From Pseudomonadota bacterium (GTDB lineage Bacteria > Pseudomonadota > Alphaproteobacteria > Rhodospirillales > Magnetospirillaceae): a stretch of 64,000 nucleotides of DNA. Of this stretch, positions 34,895-44,477 are shown piece by piece. Each line of letters starts with the position of its first letter. The stretch's first letter is position 1. Below the pieces are notes generated by a model. The model was not told where the DNA came from, ran no database searches, and worked only from the letters and a program-made list of their open reading frames with translations. The stretch is from positions 30,937 to 94,936 of the forward strand of contig JAFAAW010000092.1 in NCBI GenBank assembly GCA_023426365.1, read 5' to 3'. The position numbers and the translations under genes were made by a program.

Positions 34895-35347
34895 CTATGC
34901 CTGGCGCCCCTGCACCACCAGGGGCGTGAAGAAGGTCTGGACCGGACGGTCCTCGGCATCCAGCGTATCGACCCGCATGCGCACGATGCCATAGCCCGGG
35001 CGCGAGCGCATGGCGCGCACTTCCAGCACCTCGGCGCGCACCGTCAGCACGTCGCCCGCGCGCACCGGACGGTGCCATTTCAGCTCCTCGACCCCGGCGC
35101 CGATGACGCCGTTGGCGGGCTGGAACTCGCCGGTGATCAGCAGCCGCATGGTCACACAGGCGGTGTGCCAGCCGCTGGCGGCCAGGCCCTGAAAAAACGA
35201 AGCGGCGCCCTTCTCCTCGTCCAGATGAAATGCCTGCGGGTCCCATTGCCCCGCGAAATCCTTGATGTTTTCCGCCGTCACCGCATAGGTGGCCGACCCG
35301 AAAACCTGTCCCGGCTGAAAATCCTCAAGGTAGCGCGCCTGTGTCAT
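34895..35347 (-). CDS. MaoC-like (R)-specific enoyl-CoA hydratase-type protein
   Basis: A 150-residue single hotdog-fold domain. It begins RYLEDFQPGQVF and contains FAGQWDPQAFHLDEEKG, with Asp and His in the MaoC hydratase-2 pattern, then LAASGWHTACVTMRL. It likely hydrates or binds acyl-CoA intermediates. The specific pathway is unknown. It stands alone, divergent from the DUF4197 gene. Confidence 0.88.
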   Translation of the reverse strand: MTQARYLEDFQPGQVFGSATYAVTAENIKDFAGQWDPQAFHLDEEKGAASFFQGLAASGWHTACVTMRLLITGEFQPANGVIGAGVEELKWHRPVRAGDVLTVRAEVLEVRAMRSRPGYGIVRMRVDTLDAEDRPVQTFFTPLVVQGRQA

Positions 35348-35450
35348 GAAATGCTCGGCCTTTCCTCATTCGGGTGAAGGATGGATCAGCACACCATACC
35401 TGCGGTACCATCATCCAATGAATATTTCTAAACTTTGGGGGATAGGTTTC

Positions 35451-36215
35451 ATGCGGGCTGGAATGATCGCGGCGGTGCTGGCCCTGCTGCCCCTGACGGC
35501 ACAGGCCCAAGGCTCGCTGATGGACCTGGGCAAAGAGGTGCTGCAACAGCAGATGGGCCAGGGCGGCCGCACCACCCCCGGCGCCGCAGCGCCGGGCGGG
35601 CGCGGCCAGTCGCTGTCCACCACCGACATCGCCGCCGGCCTGAGGGAGGCGCTGCGCCAGGGATCGGACGCGGTGACCCAGCGCCTGGGCCGCGCCGACG
35701 GCTTCAACGCCGACCCCAAGGTGCACATCCCGCTTCCCGACACCTTGCGGAAGCTGCAGTCGGGCCTGAAGATGGCCGGCCTGTCCGGCATGGCCGACGA
35801 GCTTGAGACCAAGCTGAACCGCGCCGCCGAGGCCGCCACCCCCAAGGCCCGCCAGATCTTCACCGATGCCCTGGAGCGCATGACGCTGGACGATGCCCGC
35901 GCCATCCTGAACGGCCCGCAGGACAGTGCCACCCAGTATTTCAAGCGCACCATGACCCCCGACCTCAAGACCGCGCTGCGCCCGGTGGTGGACCGCACGG
36001 TGGCGGACGCCGGTGCGGTCAAGTCGTACGAAGCCATGACCGCCTCGGCCAAGGGCCTGCCCATGGTCGGCGACGGCCGCGCGCTGCTGACCGACCATGT
36101 GCTGGATTACGCGCTGGCCGGCATCTTCACCTATCTGGCCGAGGAAGAAGCGGCCATCCGAACCAATCCCGCCAAGCGCGGCAGCGAACTGCTGCGTAAA
36201 GTGTTCTCCAACTGA
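35451..36215 (+). CDS. DUF4197-family exported protein
   Basis: A 254-residue periplasmic protein with a Sec signal (MRAGMIAAVLALLPLTAQA). The body matches the DUF4197 family: GLREALRQGSDAVTQRLGRADGF near the N-terminus, TQYFKRTMTPDL and a C-terminal LDYALAGIFTYLAEEEAAI. The biochemical role is unknown. The ATG at 35451 with GGGGGAT upstream is preferred. An ATG at 35418 lacks a ribosome site and would push the signal peptide inside. Confidence 0.85.
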   Translation: MRAGMIAAVLALLPLTAQAQGSLMDLGKEVLQQQMGQGGRTTPGAAAPGGRGQSLSTTDIAAGLREALRQGSDAVTQRLGRADGFNADPKVHIPLPDTLRKLQSGLKMAGLSGMADELETKLNRAAEAATPKARQIFTDALERMTLDDARAILNGPQDSATQYFKRTMTPDLKTALRPVVDRTVADAGAVKSYEAMTASAKGLPMVGDGRALLTDHVLDYALAGIFTYLAEEEAAIRTNPAKRGSELLRKVFSN

Positions 36216-36235
36216 CAGGGGGAGGAAGGAACACC

Positions 36236-38254
36236 ATGAAGAAATTGCTCATCGCCGTCGGCGCGCTGGTCGTGCTGGTGGTCGCCGCGCTGGTCATCCT
36301 GCCCAGCCTGGTGCCGGCGGAAAAGATCCGCCAGGAAGTGGTGGCCCAGGTCAGGGCGGCCACCGGCCGCGACCTGACCATCGACGGCAAGGTGTCGGTA
36401 TCGGCCTTCCCGTCGCTGTCGGTGCAGGTCAACAGCGTGGCGCTGTCCAACCCGCCCGGCTTCCAGGGCAAGGAAATGGTGCGCCTGGGCGCGCTGGACG
36501 TGCGCCTCAAGCTGCTGCCCATCCTGTCGGGCAAGGTCGAGGTGGACAGCTTCGTGCTGGTCGATCCGGTGATCACCCTCGAGGTGGACCGCCAGGGCCG
36601 CGCCAATTGGGTGTTCGACACCGCCAAGGCGGGCGACAAGCCGGCCGCCAAGCCGGAAGCCAAGGCCGACGGCAAGGGCCAGGGCGGCGCCGCCCTGTCC
36701 GACCTCAGCCTCGGCCAGGTGCGCATCGACAACGGCAAGCTGACCTATATCGACGCCAAGGCCGGCACCCGCGAGGAAATCGACGCCATCAACCTGACCG
36801 TCGAGCTGAAGAACCTGGACAGCCCGCTGAAAGCCAAGGGCGGTCTCCGGTATCACGGCAAGCAGATCGACATCGCCGCCGACGTCGCGCGTCCGCGTGC
36901 CCTGTTGGACAGCGGCGCCACCCCGGCGGAGCTGTCGGTCGCCACCGAGGCGGTCAAGCTGGGCTTCAAGGGCGAGGCCACCGCCGCGTCGGTCAAGGGC
37001 GACCTGGACCTGTCGGTGCCGTCGGTGCGCGGACTGGTGCAATGGGCCACCGGCAAGCCGCTGGACGCCCCCGGCTCGGGCCTCGGCCCGTTCTCGCTCA
37101 GGGGCAAGCTGGCGGCGGGCGGCACCAAGGTGGCGCTGACCGGTGCGGCCATCGGGCTGGACGCCATCAGGGCCAACGGCGACTTCACCGTCGATACCGG
37201 CGGCGCCCGTCCCAGCCTGAAGGGCAAGCTGGATGTCGAGGCGCTGGACGTGAACCCCTATCTGCCGCCCGAGCAGCCGGCGGCCAAGGGTTCGGCCCCG
37301 GCGCCGTCGTCGGGCGGCGGCACCGCCGCCAAATCCGACTGGAGCGACGCGCCCATCGACGCCTCGGCGCTCAAGTCCGCCGACGTGGATTTCGCCCTGT
37401 CGGTCGGTTCGCTCACCGTCAGGCAGATCAAGGTCGGCAAGAGCGCGCTGCGCGTGGTCATCGACAACGGCCGCATGACCGCCGACCTGTCGCAGTTGGA
37501 ACTGTACCAAGGCGCCGGCAAGGGCCGGCTTGCGCTTGACGGCAGCCAGCCCGGCATCGGCCTGGACGCCAGCTTCGCGCTGAACAACCTGGCGGCCGAG
37601 CCGTTCCTGAAGGACGCCGCCGGCTTCGAGCGGCTGGAAGGCACCGGCAATTTCGACATCCAGGTGGCCGGCCGCGGCAAGAGCGAGCGCGCCCTGGTGT
37701 CCAGCCTGAACGGCAAGGGCGCCGTCACCTTCCTGGACGGCGCCATCAAGGGCATCAATCTGGCCGAAATGGTCCGCAACGTCGGCAGCGCCTTTACCGG
37801 CGCCGGGACCGGCGGCGGCGCCCAGAAGACCGATTTCGCCGAGTTGGGCGGCACCTTCACCATCACCAACGGCATCCTCAGCAACAAGGACCTGGCGCTG
37901 AAATCGCCGCTGCTGCGGGTCGAGGGCGCCGGCACGGTGGAACTGCCGCCGCGCACGGTGCATTACCGCGTCGAACCCAAGGCCGTCGCCACCCTGCAAG
38001 GCCAGGGCGGCAAGTCCGAGGTGGGCGGCGTGATGGTGCCGGTGATCGTGGAAGGCCCGTGGGAGAACCTGACCTTCCGCCCCGACCTGGAAGCCATGGT
38101 CAAGGGCAAGGCGGGCGAAGCCATCAAGGGCGCCATCGGCGACAAGCTGCCGGGCGGCCTGCTGGGCGGCGGTTCGTCCTCGGGCGAGCAATCGGGCAGC
38201 CCGCAGAAATCCGGCCCGCTGCCCATCAACCCGGGCGGCCTGTTCGGGCGCTGA
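36236..38254 (+). CDS. AsmA-family envelope protein
   Basis: A 672-residue protein with one N-terminal membrane segment (residues 2-23), then the AsmA N-terminal block (GRDLTIDGKVSVSAFPSLSVQV) and a C-terminal AsmA_2 repeat region ending in a Gly/Ser-rich tail. AsmA-like proteins span the periplasm and are linked to phospholipid transport and outer-membrane assembly. It starts 20 bases after the DUF4197 gene, so the two are probably one operon, ended by the following terminator. Confidence 0.9.
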   Translation: MKKLLIAVGALVVLVVAALVILPSLVPAEKIRQEVVAQVRAATGRDLTIDGKVSVSAFPSLSVQVNSVALSNPPGFQGKEMVRLGALDVRLKLLPILSGKVEVDSFVLVDPVITLEVDRQGRANWVFDTAKAGDKPAAKPEAKADGKGQGGAALSDLSLGQVRIDNGKLTYIDAKAGTREEIDAINLTVELKNLDSPLKAKGGLRYHGKQIDIAADVARPRALLDSGATPAELSVATEAVKLGFKGEATAASVKGDLDLSVPSVRGLVQWATGKPLDAPGSGLGPFSLRGKLAAGGTKVALTGAAIGLDAIRANGDFTVDTGGARPSLKGKLDVEALDVNPYLPPEQPAAKGSAPAPSSGGGTAAKSDWSDAPIDASALKSADVDFALSVGSLTVRQIKVGKSALRVVIDNGRMTADLSQLELYQGAGKGRLALDGSQPGIGLDASFALNNLAAEPFLKDAAGFERLEGTGNFDIQVAGRGKSERALVSSLNGKGAVTFLDGAIKGINLAEMVRNVGSAFTGAGTGGGAQKTDFAELGGTFTITNGILSNKDLALKSPLLRVEGAGTVELPPRTVHYRVEPKAVATLQGQGGKSEVGGVMVPVIVEGPWENLTFRPDLEAMVKGKAGEAIKGAIGDKLPGGLLGGGSSSGEQSGSPQKSGPLPINPGGLFGR

Positions 38255-38271
38255 GACCCGGCCGCATCAAA

Positions 38272-38310
38272 GCCCCGCAGCGGTTTTACCCGCTGCGGGG
38301 CTTCTTCTTT
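38272..38310 (+). terminator. Rho-independent terminator
   Basis: GCCCCGCAGCGG (38272-38283) pairs perfectly with CCGCTGCGGGGC (38290-38301) around TTTTAC, followed by TTCTTCTTT. It ends the DUF4197-asmA transcript. Confidence 0.92.
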
Positions 38311-38366
38311 CCTTGGGGGGGGGGCAGGCGGGCACAAGCCCTGCCCTATTCCCGCACCGCCCCCGC

Positions 38367-39164
38367 TCAGCCCTGTTCCAGCCGGTCCAGCCGCACCCGG
38401 TGGCGATCGTCGGTCAGGCGGCGGGCGCCGCCCAGCACGGCGGCCACCGCGCCCAGGCCGGTGCCGCCGGCGATCAGGAACATGACCAGGATCTGGTACT
38501 TGACCGCCTCGACCGGCTCGACGCCGCCCAGGATCTGGCCGGTCATCATGCCGGGCAGGCTGACCAGACCGGTGGCGGCCATGGCATTGACGATGGGCGT
38601 CAACGCGGTGGACAACGCCTGACGGATCAGCGGCGCCATGGCCTGGCGGCGGTCGTCGCCCAACGCCAGCCGCGCCTCGATGGCCGGCCGGCGCAGACGC
38701 ACAGCGCCGGCCAGGGTGTTCAGGCCCAGGGCGATGCCGGTCATGGTGTTGCCCAGGACCATGCCCAGCAATGGAATGGCATAGCGCGGGTCGTACCACG
38801 GATCGGGCCGCAACTGGGTGGTCAGGCCGAACACGGTGACCAGGCCCGCCGCCAACAGCATGCAGCCGGTGCCCAGGCCATAGCCCCACCAGCCGGTCAG
38901 CCGCCGTTCCTGGCGCGCGACGATCTCGCGCCCGGCAAAGGCCACCATGACCAACGCGATGCCCAGGGTCAGCCAGGGCGACACGGTGGCGAACAGCCAG
39001 CTCAGCACCAGTCCGACCAACAGCAATTGCACCACCATGCGGGCGGCGGCCACCAGCATCTTGCGGGCGATGCCCAGCCCCAGCGCCACCGACAGTCCGC
39101 CGTTAAGCAGCACCAGAACGCCGGCGATCAGGATGTCGATCAGGTCCAGGCGGATGTAGGTCAT
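38367..39164 (-). CDS. FetB/YbbM-type ABC permease
   Basis: A 265-residue membrane protein of the UPF0014 family with about seven hydrophobic segments. Family hallmarks include ARMVVQLLLVGLVL, PLLGMVLGNTMTGIALGLN, EARLALGDDRRQA and LPGMMTGQILGG. E. coli FetAB is implicated in iron export and peroxide resistance. A similar metal-export role is likely but not proven here. It overlaps the ATPase gene upstream by four bases. Confidence 0.88.
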   Translation of the reverse strand: MTYIRLDLIDILIAGVLVLLNGGLSVALGLGIARKMLVAAARMVVQLLLVGLVLSWLFATVSPWLTLGIALVMVAFAGREIVARQERRLTGWWGYGLGTGCMLLAAGLVTVFGLTTQLRPDPWYDPRYAIPLLGMVLGNTMTGIALGLNTLAGAVRLRRPAIEARLALGDDRRQAMAPLIRQALSTALTPIVNAMAATGLVSLPGMMTGQILGGVEPVEAVKYQILVMFLIAGGTGLGAVAAVLGGARRLTDDRHRVRLDRLEQG

Positions 39165-39757
39165 GGCCCGACCTCGCGCACGCTGCCCTTTTCCACCAGC
39201 AGATGGCGGGTGGCGACGCGCGCCGCCTGGGCGGGGTCGTGGCTGACCCACAGCACCGCCAGGCCGCCGGCGCGGTATTCGGCCAGCATTTCCTCGGCCC
39301 TGCGGGTGGTGTCCGGGTCCAGGGCGGCGGTAGGCTCGTCCAGCAGCAGCACGCGCGGCCGGCGCTCCAGCGCCCGCAGCAGGGCGAGGCGCTGGCGCTC
39401 GCCGGTCGAGGCATGGGCCACCGGTTCGTCCCCAAGGCGATCGCGCAGGCCAAGCCGGGCAGCGGCCCCGGCCTGGGCGCTCCAGTCCTGGAAATGATCG
39501 CGCACGCGCTCCGCCCACCAGCCCGGCTCGGCCGGGACATAGCCGACCTGGGCGCGCCAGCGCGGCGCCGGCATGGCGGCGCGGTCCACGCCCCCCAGGC
39601 TGACCCGCCCCTCGGACGGGTCCAGATCGGCCAGCGCACGCAACAGCAGCGACTTGCCGGCGCCCGACGGCCCGCGTACCGCCACGCACTCGCCCGCGTC
39701 CAGGGTCAGCGAAACAGGCTGCAATCCGGCGCGTTGAAGGGATTGGACCACCAACAT
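39161..39757 (-). CDS. FetA/YbbL-type ABC ATPase
   Basis: A 198-residue compact ATPase: Walker A GPSGAGKSLLLRALADLDP, signature ASTGERQRLALLRAL and Walker B VLLLDEPTAALDPDT. Its short length and adjacency to the UPF0014 permease identify the FetA class. The stop overlaps the permease start. Confidence 0.88.
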   Translation of the reverse strand: MLVVQSLQRAGLQPVSLTLDAGECVAVRGPSGAGKSLLLRALADLDPSEGRVSLGGVDRAAMPAPRWRAQVGYVPAEPGWWAERVRDHFQDWSAQAGAAARLGLRDRLGDEPVAHASTGERQRLALLRALERRPRVLLLDEPTAALDPDTTRRAEEMLAEYRAGGLAVLWVSHDPAQAARVATRHLLVEKGSVREVGP

Positions 39758-39759
39758 CC

Positions 39760-40638
39760 CTAGACGCTAGCGCAAGCATCCTTTCGTGTCACCCGCCGCA
39801 CCACCAGGATGAAGGCGATGGCGGTGACATTCATCACCAGGGCATAGACGATGCTGGGCACCATCATGGCCTGGCTGCCCAGCAAGGTCGCGGCGACGAA
39901 GATGCCGAGCGCGCCGTTCTGCAATCCGGTCTCCAGCACCACCGCGATGGTTTCCCGCCGGTGCAGGCCGCCCAGCCGGCCGAAGGCCACCGCCACCGCC
40001 ATGCATCCGGCGTTCAGGATCAGGGCGGGCGGCAACACCTCGGCCGCGTTGGCCCACATGACCCGCCATTGGCTGGCGAAGGCGCCGATGACGATGACGG
40101 CGAACACCAGGGTGGTGACGGGCCGCGCCACCCGCTCGATGCGCGCGGCCAGCGCCGGGCGCCAGCGGTTCAGCGCCATGCCCAGCAGCAGCGGCAGGGT
40201 GGCGACGGCGAACACGCCCATGGAGACCCGGCCCAGCGGCAATGCCACCGTGTCCTGCTGCCCGGCGAACAGGTGCAGGGCCAGATTGACGATGACCGGA
40301 ACCGTTACGGTATCCACCACGCTGGTCAGCGCGGTCAGCGACACCGCCAGCGCGGTGGCGCCGCCGGCCAGATGGGTCAGCAGATTGGCGGTGATGCCGC
40401 CGGGACAGGCGGCCAGGATGATCAGGCCGACGGCGAATTCGGGCCGCGGGCGGAACAGCGCCACCAGGGCAAAGGCCAGCAGCGGCAGGATCACCATCTT
40501 GCACAGCAGCCCGACCGCCATGGCGCGCGGCCGTTCGGCGACGCGGCGGAAATCGGCCAAAGTCAGCGTCAACCCCATGGCGAACATGATGACCGCCAGC
40601 CCGGCGGGGATCGCCACTTCGGTGATCACAGCAGACAT
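39760..40638 (-). CDS. Bile acid:sodium symporter-family transporter
   Basis: A 292-residue membrane protein of the BASS/SBF family with about nine to ten hydrophobic segments. Family motifs include FAMGLTLTLADFRRV at the N-terminus, ILAACPGGITANLLTHLAGG, and ETGLQNGALGIFVAATLL, whose ETGxQN is the sodium-site block. The substrate is unknown. It begins inside the menA end and lies just before fetA, so it may be read through from the nos-men transcript. Confidence 0.88.
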   Translation of the reverse strand: MSAVITEVAIPAGLAVIMFAMGLTLTLADFRRVAERPRAMAVGLLCKMVILPLLAFALVALFRPRPEFAVGLIILAACPGGITANLLTHLAGGATALAVSLTALTSVVDTVTVPVIVNLALHLFAGQQDTVALPLGRVSMGVFAVATLPLLLGMALNRWRPALAARIERVARPVTTLVFAVIVIGAFASQWRVMWANAAEVLPPALILNAGCMAVAVAFGRLGGLHRRETIAVVLETGLQNGALGIFVAATLLGSQAMMVPSIVYALVMNVTAIAFILVVRRVTRKDACASV

Positions 40639-41570
40639 CCCAAGGCCGCCAGCGCGGCCAGCACCAACTGGAAGCGCGCGGTGGCGGCCAAGATCCGGTT
40701 GAAGGCCGGGCCGCGCGTGGTGGTGGCAAAGGCCAGCACCAGCCGCACCGCCATGGGGGCGGCGGCCAGCGCCACCCAGGCGCCGTCGGGGGCGACAGGC
40801 GACATCAGCACGACGAAGGGGGCCAGGATCATGCCGGCATAGGCGGCCTTGGCGCCATCGGCGCCCAGCAGGATGGCCAGGGTGCGGCGCCCCACCAGCC
40901 GGTCGGCTTCGAGGTCGCGGTAATTGTTGGCCATCAGCACCGCGCAGGCCGGCAGGCCGATGGCGAGGCCGACGCTGATCGCCTCGGGCGGCAACCGGCC
41001 CAATTGCAGCCACACGGTGCCGCCCACCGCGCCCAGCCCGAAGAACGCCAGCACGAACGCCTCGCCCAGCGGGGTGTAGGCGATGGGGCGCGGCCCGCCG
41101 GAATAGGCCCAGCCCGCCACCAGCGACGCCAGCCCCAGCGCCACGATGGGCCAGCCGCCCACCCAGGCCAGATACAGCCCGACCATGCCGGCGGCGGCAA
41201 AACACAGCATGGCCGCGACACGCACCCGCTCGGGCGTCGCCCAGCCCAGCGCGGTGACGCGCGGCGGTCCCTGGCGCATGGGCTGGTCGCCGCCGCGCAC
41301 CGCGTCGCCCACGTCATTCCACAGATTGGTGCCCACCTGGATCAGCACCGCGCCCAGCAGCGCCGCCAGCAGCGGCAGCAACACCAGGGCGTGGGCCTGT
41401 TCCCACGCCAGCCCCGCCCCCGCCACCACGGGGGCCACCGCAATGGTCAGGGTGCGCGGACGCGCCGCCATCAGCCACAGCCGCAACCCGGTGGGCGGCT
41501 CGGCCGCCAGGCTGGCGGGCTGTCCATGGGTGGGGGCATGGCGCCCCGATGCTGCCGGTCCCACGTTCAT
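40626..41570 (-). CDS. menA: MenA, 1,4-dihydroxy-2-naphthoate polyprenyltransferase
   Basis: A 314-residue UbiA-superfamily membrane enzyme. Both aspartate-rich motifs match MenA rather than UbiA: NLWNDVGDAVRGGDQPMRQG with the following PPRV, and NNYRDLEADRLVGRRTLA. It attaches the polyprenyl chain in menaquinone synthesis. It is translationally coupled to ubiE/menG (ATGA overlap) at the end of the nos cluster, which fits menaquinol being the electron source for clade II N2O reduction. Confidence 0.88.
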   Translation of the reverse strand: MNVGPAASGRHAPTHGQPASLAAEPPTGLRLWLMAARPRTLTIAVAPVVAGAGLAWEQAHALVLLPLLAALLGAVLIQVGTNLWNDVGDAVRGGDQPMRQGPPRVTALGWATPERVRVAAMLCFAAAGMVGLYLAWVGGWPIVALGLASLVAGWAYSGGPRPIAYTPLGEAFVLAFFGLGAVGGTVWLQLGRLPPEAISVGLAIGLPACAVLMANNYRDLEADRLVGRRTLAILLGADGAKAAYAGMILAPFVVLMSPVAPDGAWVALAAAPMAVRLVLAFATTTRGPAFNRILAATARFQLVLAALAALGCLL

Positions 41571-42292
41571 GGCTTCACCCCATGATGAAGGCAGGCGATG
41601 CCGAAACTGTAATCGCGCCAGCCCACATTGTCGAAGCCGACGGCCGTGAAAGCCTGGGCCAGGCTAGCCTGATCGGGGAAGCGGCGGATGGATTCCACCA
41701 GGTATTCATAGGCCGCCGGCTCCTGCGCGATGGCGGCGCCCAGGCGCGGGATGACCGCAAACGACCACGCATCGTAGAACGGCCGGATAAGCGCGTGCGG
41801 GCGCGAAAATTCCAGGCACAGGAAGCGGCCGCCGGGACGCAGCACGCGCAGGATCTCCGTCAGCGCCGCCTCCAGGCTGGTGACGTTGCGCAGGCCGAAC
41901 GCCATGGTCACCATGTCCACCGAATTGTCAGGGAACGGCATGGCCTCGGCCGTGCCTTCGGCGAAACGCACGCTGTCGGGACAGCGCGCCCGCCCCACCG
42001 CCATCATCTCGGTGGACGGGTCGCACACCACCACCATGCGGTCGGGACCGGCCAGCAGACGGGCGACGTCGCCGGTGCCCCCGGCCAGATCGACGATCAT
42101 CTCGCCCGCCTTGGGGGCGGCGGCGCGCGCCATCGAGCGTTTCCACAGCCGGTGGATGCCCATGGACATGATGTCGTTCATCAGGTCGTAGCGCCCGGCC
42201 ACCGCCTGGAACACCGCGCGGATGCGGCGTTCCCGCTCGGCCGGGGTGACGTGGCTGTAGCCGAATGTGCCGGAAAGGTCGTCGCTGCTCAC
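41567..42292 (-). CDS. ubiE: UbiE/MenG C-methyltransferase
   Basis: A 241-residue SAM methyltransferase. The UbiE signature YDLMNDIMSMGIHRLWKR is near residue 35, SAM motif VDLAGGTGDVARLL follows, and the second UbiE block is TMAFGLRNVTSLEAALTEI. It methylates demethylmenaquinone and/or the ubiquinone precursor. The GTG start overlaps the nosY stop (GTGA). The pairing with menA suggests the menaquinone reaction, but a housekeeping ubiE role cannot be excluded. Confidence 0.92.
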   Translation of the reverse strand: MSSDDLSGTFGYSHVTPAERERRIRAVFQAVAGRYDLMNDIMSMGIHRLWKRSMARAAAPKAGEMIVDLAGGTGDVARLLAGPDRMVVVCDPSTEMMAVGRARCPDSVRFAEGTAEAMPFPDNSVDMVTMAFGLRNVTSLEAALTEILRVLRPGGRFLCLEFSRPHALIRPFYDAWSFAVIPRLGAAIAQEPAAYEYLVESIRRFPDQASLAQAFTAVGFDNVGWRDYSFGIACLHHGVKP

Positions 42293-43116
42293 GGCAAGTC
42301 CCCGCGCCTGAACAGGCGATAGCCCAGACCAGCGGCGGCGGTGCCCAGCAGCACCGGCCACGCCAGGGCAAAGGCCAGATAGCCGCCCTGCCCCAACGTG
42401 TCGAGGATGACATAGGCAGCCGGCCCCAGCACCACCATTTGCGGATCGAACAGCAAGATGGCGGCGGTGCGGAAGCTTTGCAGCGGATTGGCCAGCGCGA
42501 TGGCGACCACCGCCTCCAGCGGCAATTGCTCGCGCACCATCACGCCCAGCAAGATCAGGTCCAGGAACAGCAGCAGCACCAGCCACAGCAGGAAGGCGCC
42601 GGTCTGCGCCACGTCGGGCGAGCGCGCCAGCGTGGAAATCAGCATCCCGAAGCCCAGGAAGGACCACGCCAGCGACACCAGCAGCGCGGTGTAGACGGCG
42701 AACAGATCCCAGGCCACGCCGATGGCGCGGAATTCCGCGTAAAATCCCGCCGCCGCCATGGCCAGGAACACCGGCAGGAACACCACGGCGAAACGGCCGA
42801 CCATCTTGCCCCAGTACCACGCCGCCAGCCCCACCGGCAGCGACAGCATGTATTCGAACACGCCCGCGTCGCGGTCGCCGGCGACCGAACGCACGGTGGT
42901 GATCAGCACGAAGATGGGCAGGATGGCGACGCAAAGCTGGATGTAGGTGACCAGCAGGCGCGACAGGCCGGTGAAGCCCAAGATTCGCGATTCGGTCAGT
43001 CCGAACACGAACAGCAGCACGACGATGCCGCCGAACACCAGGCTGTAGAACATGAACCAGCGGGCGCGCAGCGATTCGGTGATGTCGAGCCAGGCGGCAC
43101 GGAGAAAGGCGGTCAT
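42289..43116 (-). CDS. nosY: NosY, ABC-type permease of the N2O reductase maturation system
   Basis: A 275-residue membrane protein with six predicted helices, of the ABC-2 type. RSVAGDRDAGVFEYMLSLPV is the typical coupling region. With NosF and NosD it forms the transporter that supports CuZ assembly in NosZ. It starts one base after the nosL stop and overlaps ubiE. Confidence 0.92.
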   Translation of the reverse strand: MTAFLRAAWLDITESLRARWFMFYSLVFGGIVVLLFVFGLTESRILGFTGLSRLLVTYIQLCVAILPIFVLITTVRSVAGDRDAGVFEYMLSLPVGLAAWYWGKMVGRFAVVFLPVFLAMAAAGFYAEFRAIGVAWDLFAVYTALLVSLAWSFLGFGMLISTLARSPDVAQTGAFLLWLVLLLFLDLILLGVMVREQLPLEAVVAIALANPLQSFRTAAILLFDPQMVVLGPAAYVILDTLGQGGYLAFALAWPVLLGTAAAGLGYRLFRRGDLP

Positions 43117-43117
43117 G

Positions 43118-43603
43118 TCAGGTGTTCCCCTCGGTCGGGGTTTCGCAGCGGCTGTTGGCGCCCTGGGCGACCACCAGCTTTTTCATGGCGGCAAAATCCA
43201 CGGCGCCGGGCCGCTGGTCGGGCACGGCGCCCAGATTATGCGCCATGGGCGACTTCTTGCCGCTCAGGTACCAGGCGGTGCGGCCGTCGATCCAGGTGCC
43301 CTTTTCCACGTCGCCGACCCAGAACTCCACCTCGGGCGCCTCGGCCCATGGCTGCTTGAGCAGCCAGAGCACGCCATCGCCCAGATCGTCGAACTTGTAG
43401 ACCTTGGCACCCGGCTTTTCGCGGATCTGCGCGGCAAAACGCGGATCGTCCACGATCATGCCGCAATAGTCGCAATATTCCTTGCCCCAGCGGATGGCGG
43501 CGGGGCCGCTGCCCTTGTCGGAACAGGCGCCGACCAGGGCGGAAGCGGCCAGGCCGGGAACCAGGGCCAGGACATGACGACGGGTCAAACCGTGGGTGCA
43601 CAT
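43118..43603 (-). CDS. nosL: NosL, copper-delivery lipoprotein
   Basis: A 161-residue protein with a Tat-like signal (TRRHVLALVPGLAASALVGAC) ending in a lipobox, so it should be anchored at the periplasmic face. The copper-binding motif CDYCGMIVDDPRFAAQI is typical of NosL, which delivers Cu(I) for CuZ assembly. Its start lies 19 bases inside the nosF end. Confidence 0.93.
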   Translation of the reverse strand: MCTHGLTRRHVLALVPGLAASALVGACSDKGSGPAAIRWGKEYCDYCGMIVDDPRFAAQIREKPGAKVYKFDDLGDGVLWLLKQPWAEAPEVEFWVGDVEKGTWIDGRTAWYLSGKKSPMAHNLGAVPDQRPGAVDFAAMKKLVVAQGANSRCETPTEGNT

Positions 43604-44460
43604 GGCGCCACCTCCTTGCCTTCCACCATTTCCAGACCGGCGATCAGGCCGGTATAGCGCGACAGCATGCACATGAAGCGCAGCCGGTCGGGGCCGTTGA
43701 CCATGCCCGACCAGCGCGCGCCCGTGCCCTCGAAGCCCCAGTCGCCGATGGTGCGGGCAAAGGCGTCGTCCGGCCGGACCAGGGTAAGGGTGCAGCGCAT
43801 GCGGCTGGTCATGTCCACGCTGTCGGCGACGCGGTCGTCCAGCACCACGCGGCCCATGTCCATCTCGATGACCCGGTTGACCAGCGACGCCACCTCGTCC
43901 AGGCGGTGGCTGGTGATCAGCATGACGCTGTCGTCCTTGCGCTCGGCCAGCAGGCGGAAAAAGATGTGACGCGCCTCGGGGTCCAGGTTGGCCGCCGGCT
44001 CGTCCATGATCAGGATGTCGCTGGGCCGGCCCAGGGCCACGCCGATCAGCGTCTTCTGCTTCATGCCGCCGGACAGCTTGACGAAGGGCAACCGGCGGAT
44101 GCGGTCGAAATCCAGGCCCAGTTCCTCGATCACCGCCACCATGCGCTTGGGATCGGATTTGCACACGCTGGCGGCAAAGCCTACCAGCTCGCCCACCGGC
44201 ATTTTCAGCGGCGGCGGAATCTGCGGAACGAAGCCCATGCGGGCCAGCACCTGCGAGCGATGCAGGCGCGGCGCCAGCCCGTCCACCAGCACGGTGCCGT
44301 CATGGGTGTATTCGCCCAGCAGGCAGCGGATCAGCGTGGTCTTGCCGGCACCGTTGGAGCCGACCAGGGCGATGCGCTCGCCCTTGACGATGTCCAGGTC
44401 GATGCCGTCAAGCACGCGGGCCTTGCGAAAGGTCTTGGCGACATTGGTGAAGGTTATCAT
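43585..44460 (-). CDS. nosF: NosF, ATPase of the N2O reductase maturation system
   Basis: A 291-residue ABC ATPase: Walker A GSNGAGKTT (~residue 35), signature LSGGMKQKTLIGVAL, Walker B ILIMDEPAANLDPEA. The partners NosD, NosL and NosY are encoded alongside. It energises the Nos(DFY) transporter needed for maturation of the copper-sulfide centre. Confidence 0.93.
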   Translation of the reverse strand: MITFTNVAKTFRKARVLDGIDLDIVKGERIALVGSNGAGKTTLIRCLLGEYTHDGTVLVDGLAPRLHRSQVLARMGFVPQIPPPLKMPVGELVGFAASVCKSDPKRMVAVIEELGLDFDRIRRLPFVKLSGGMKQKTLIGVALGRPSDILIMDEPAANLDPEARHIFFRLLAERKDDSVMLITSHRLDEVASLVNRVIEMDMGRVVLDDRVADSVDMTSRMRCTLTLVRPDDAFARTIGDWGFEGTGARWSGMVNGPDRLRFMCMLSRYTGLIAGLEMVEGKEVAPCAPTV

Positions 44461-44477
44461 GGGGCGCGATCCTTCAC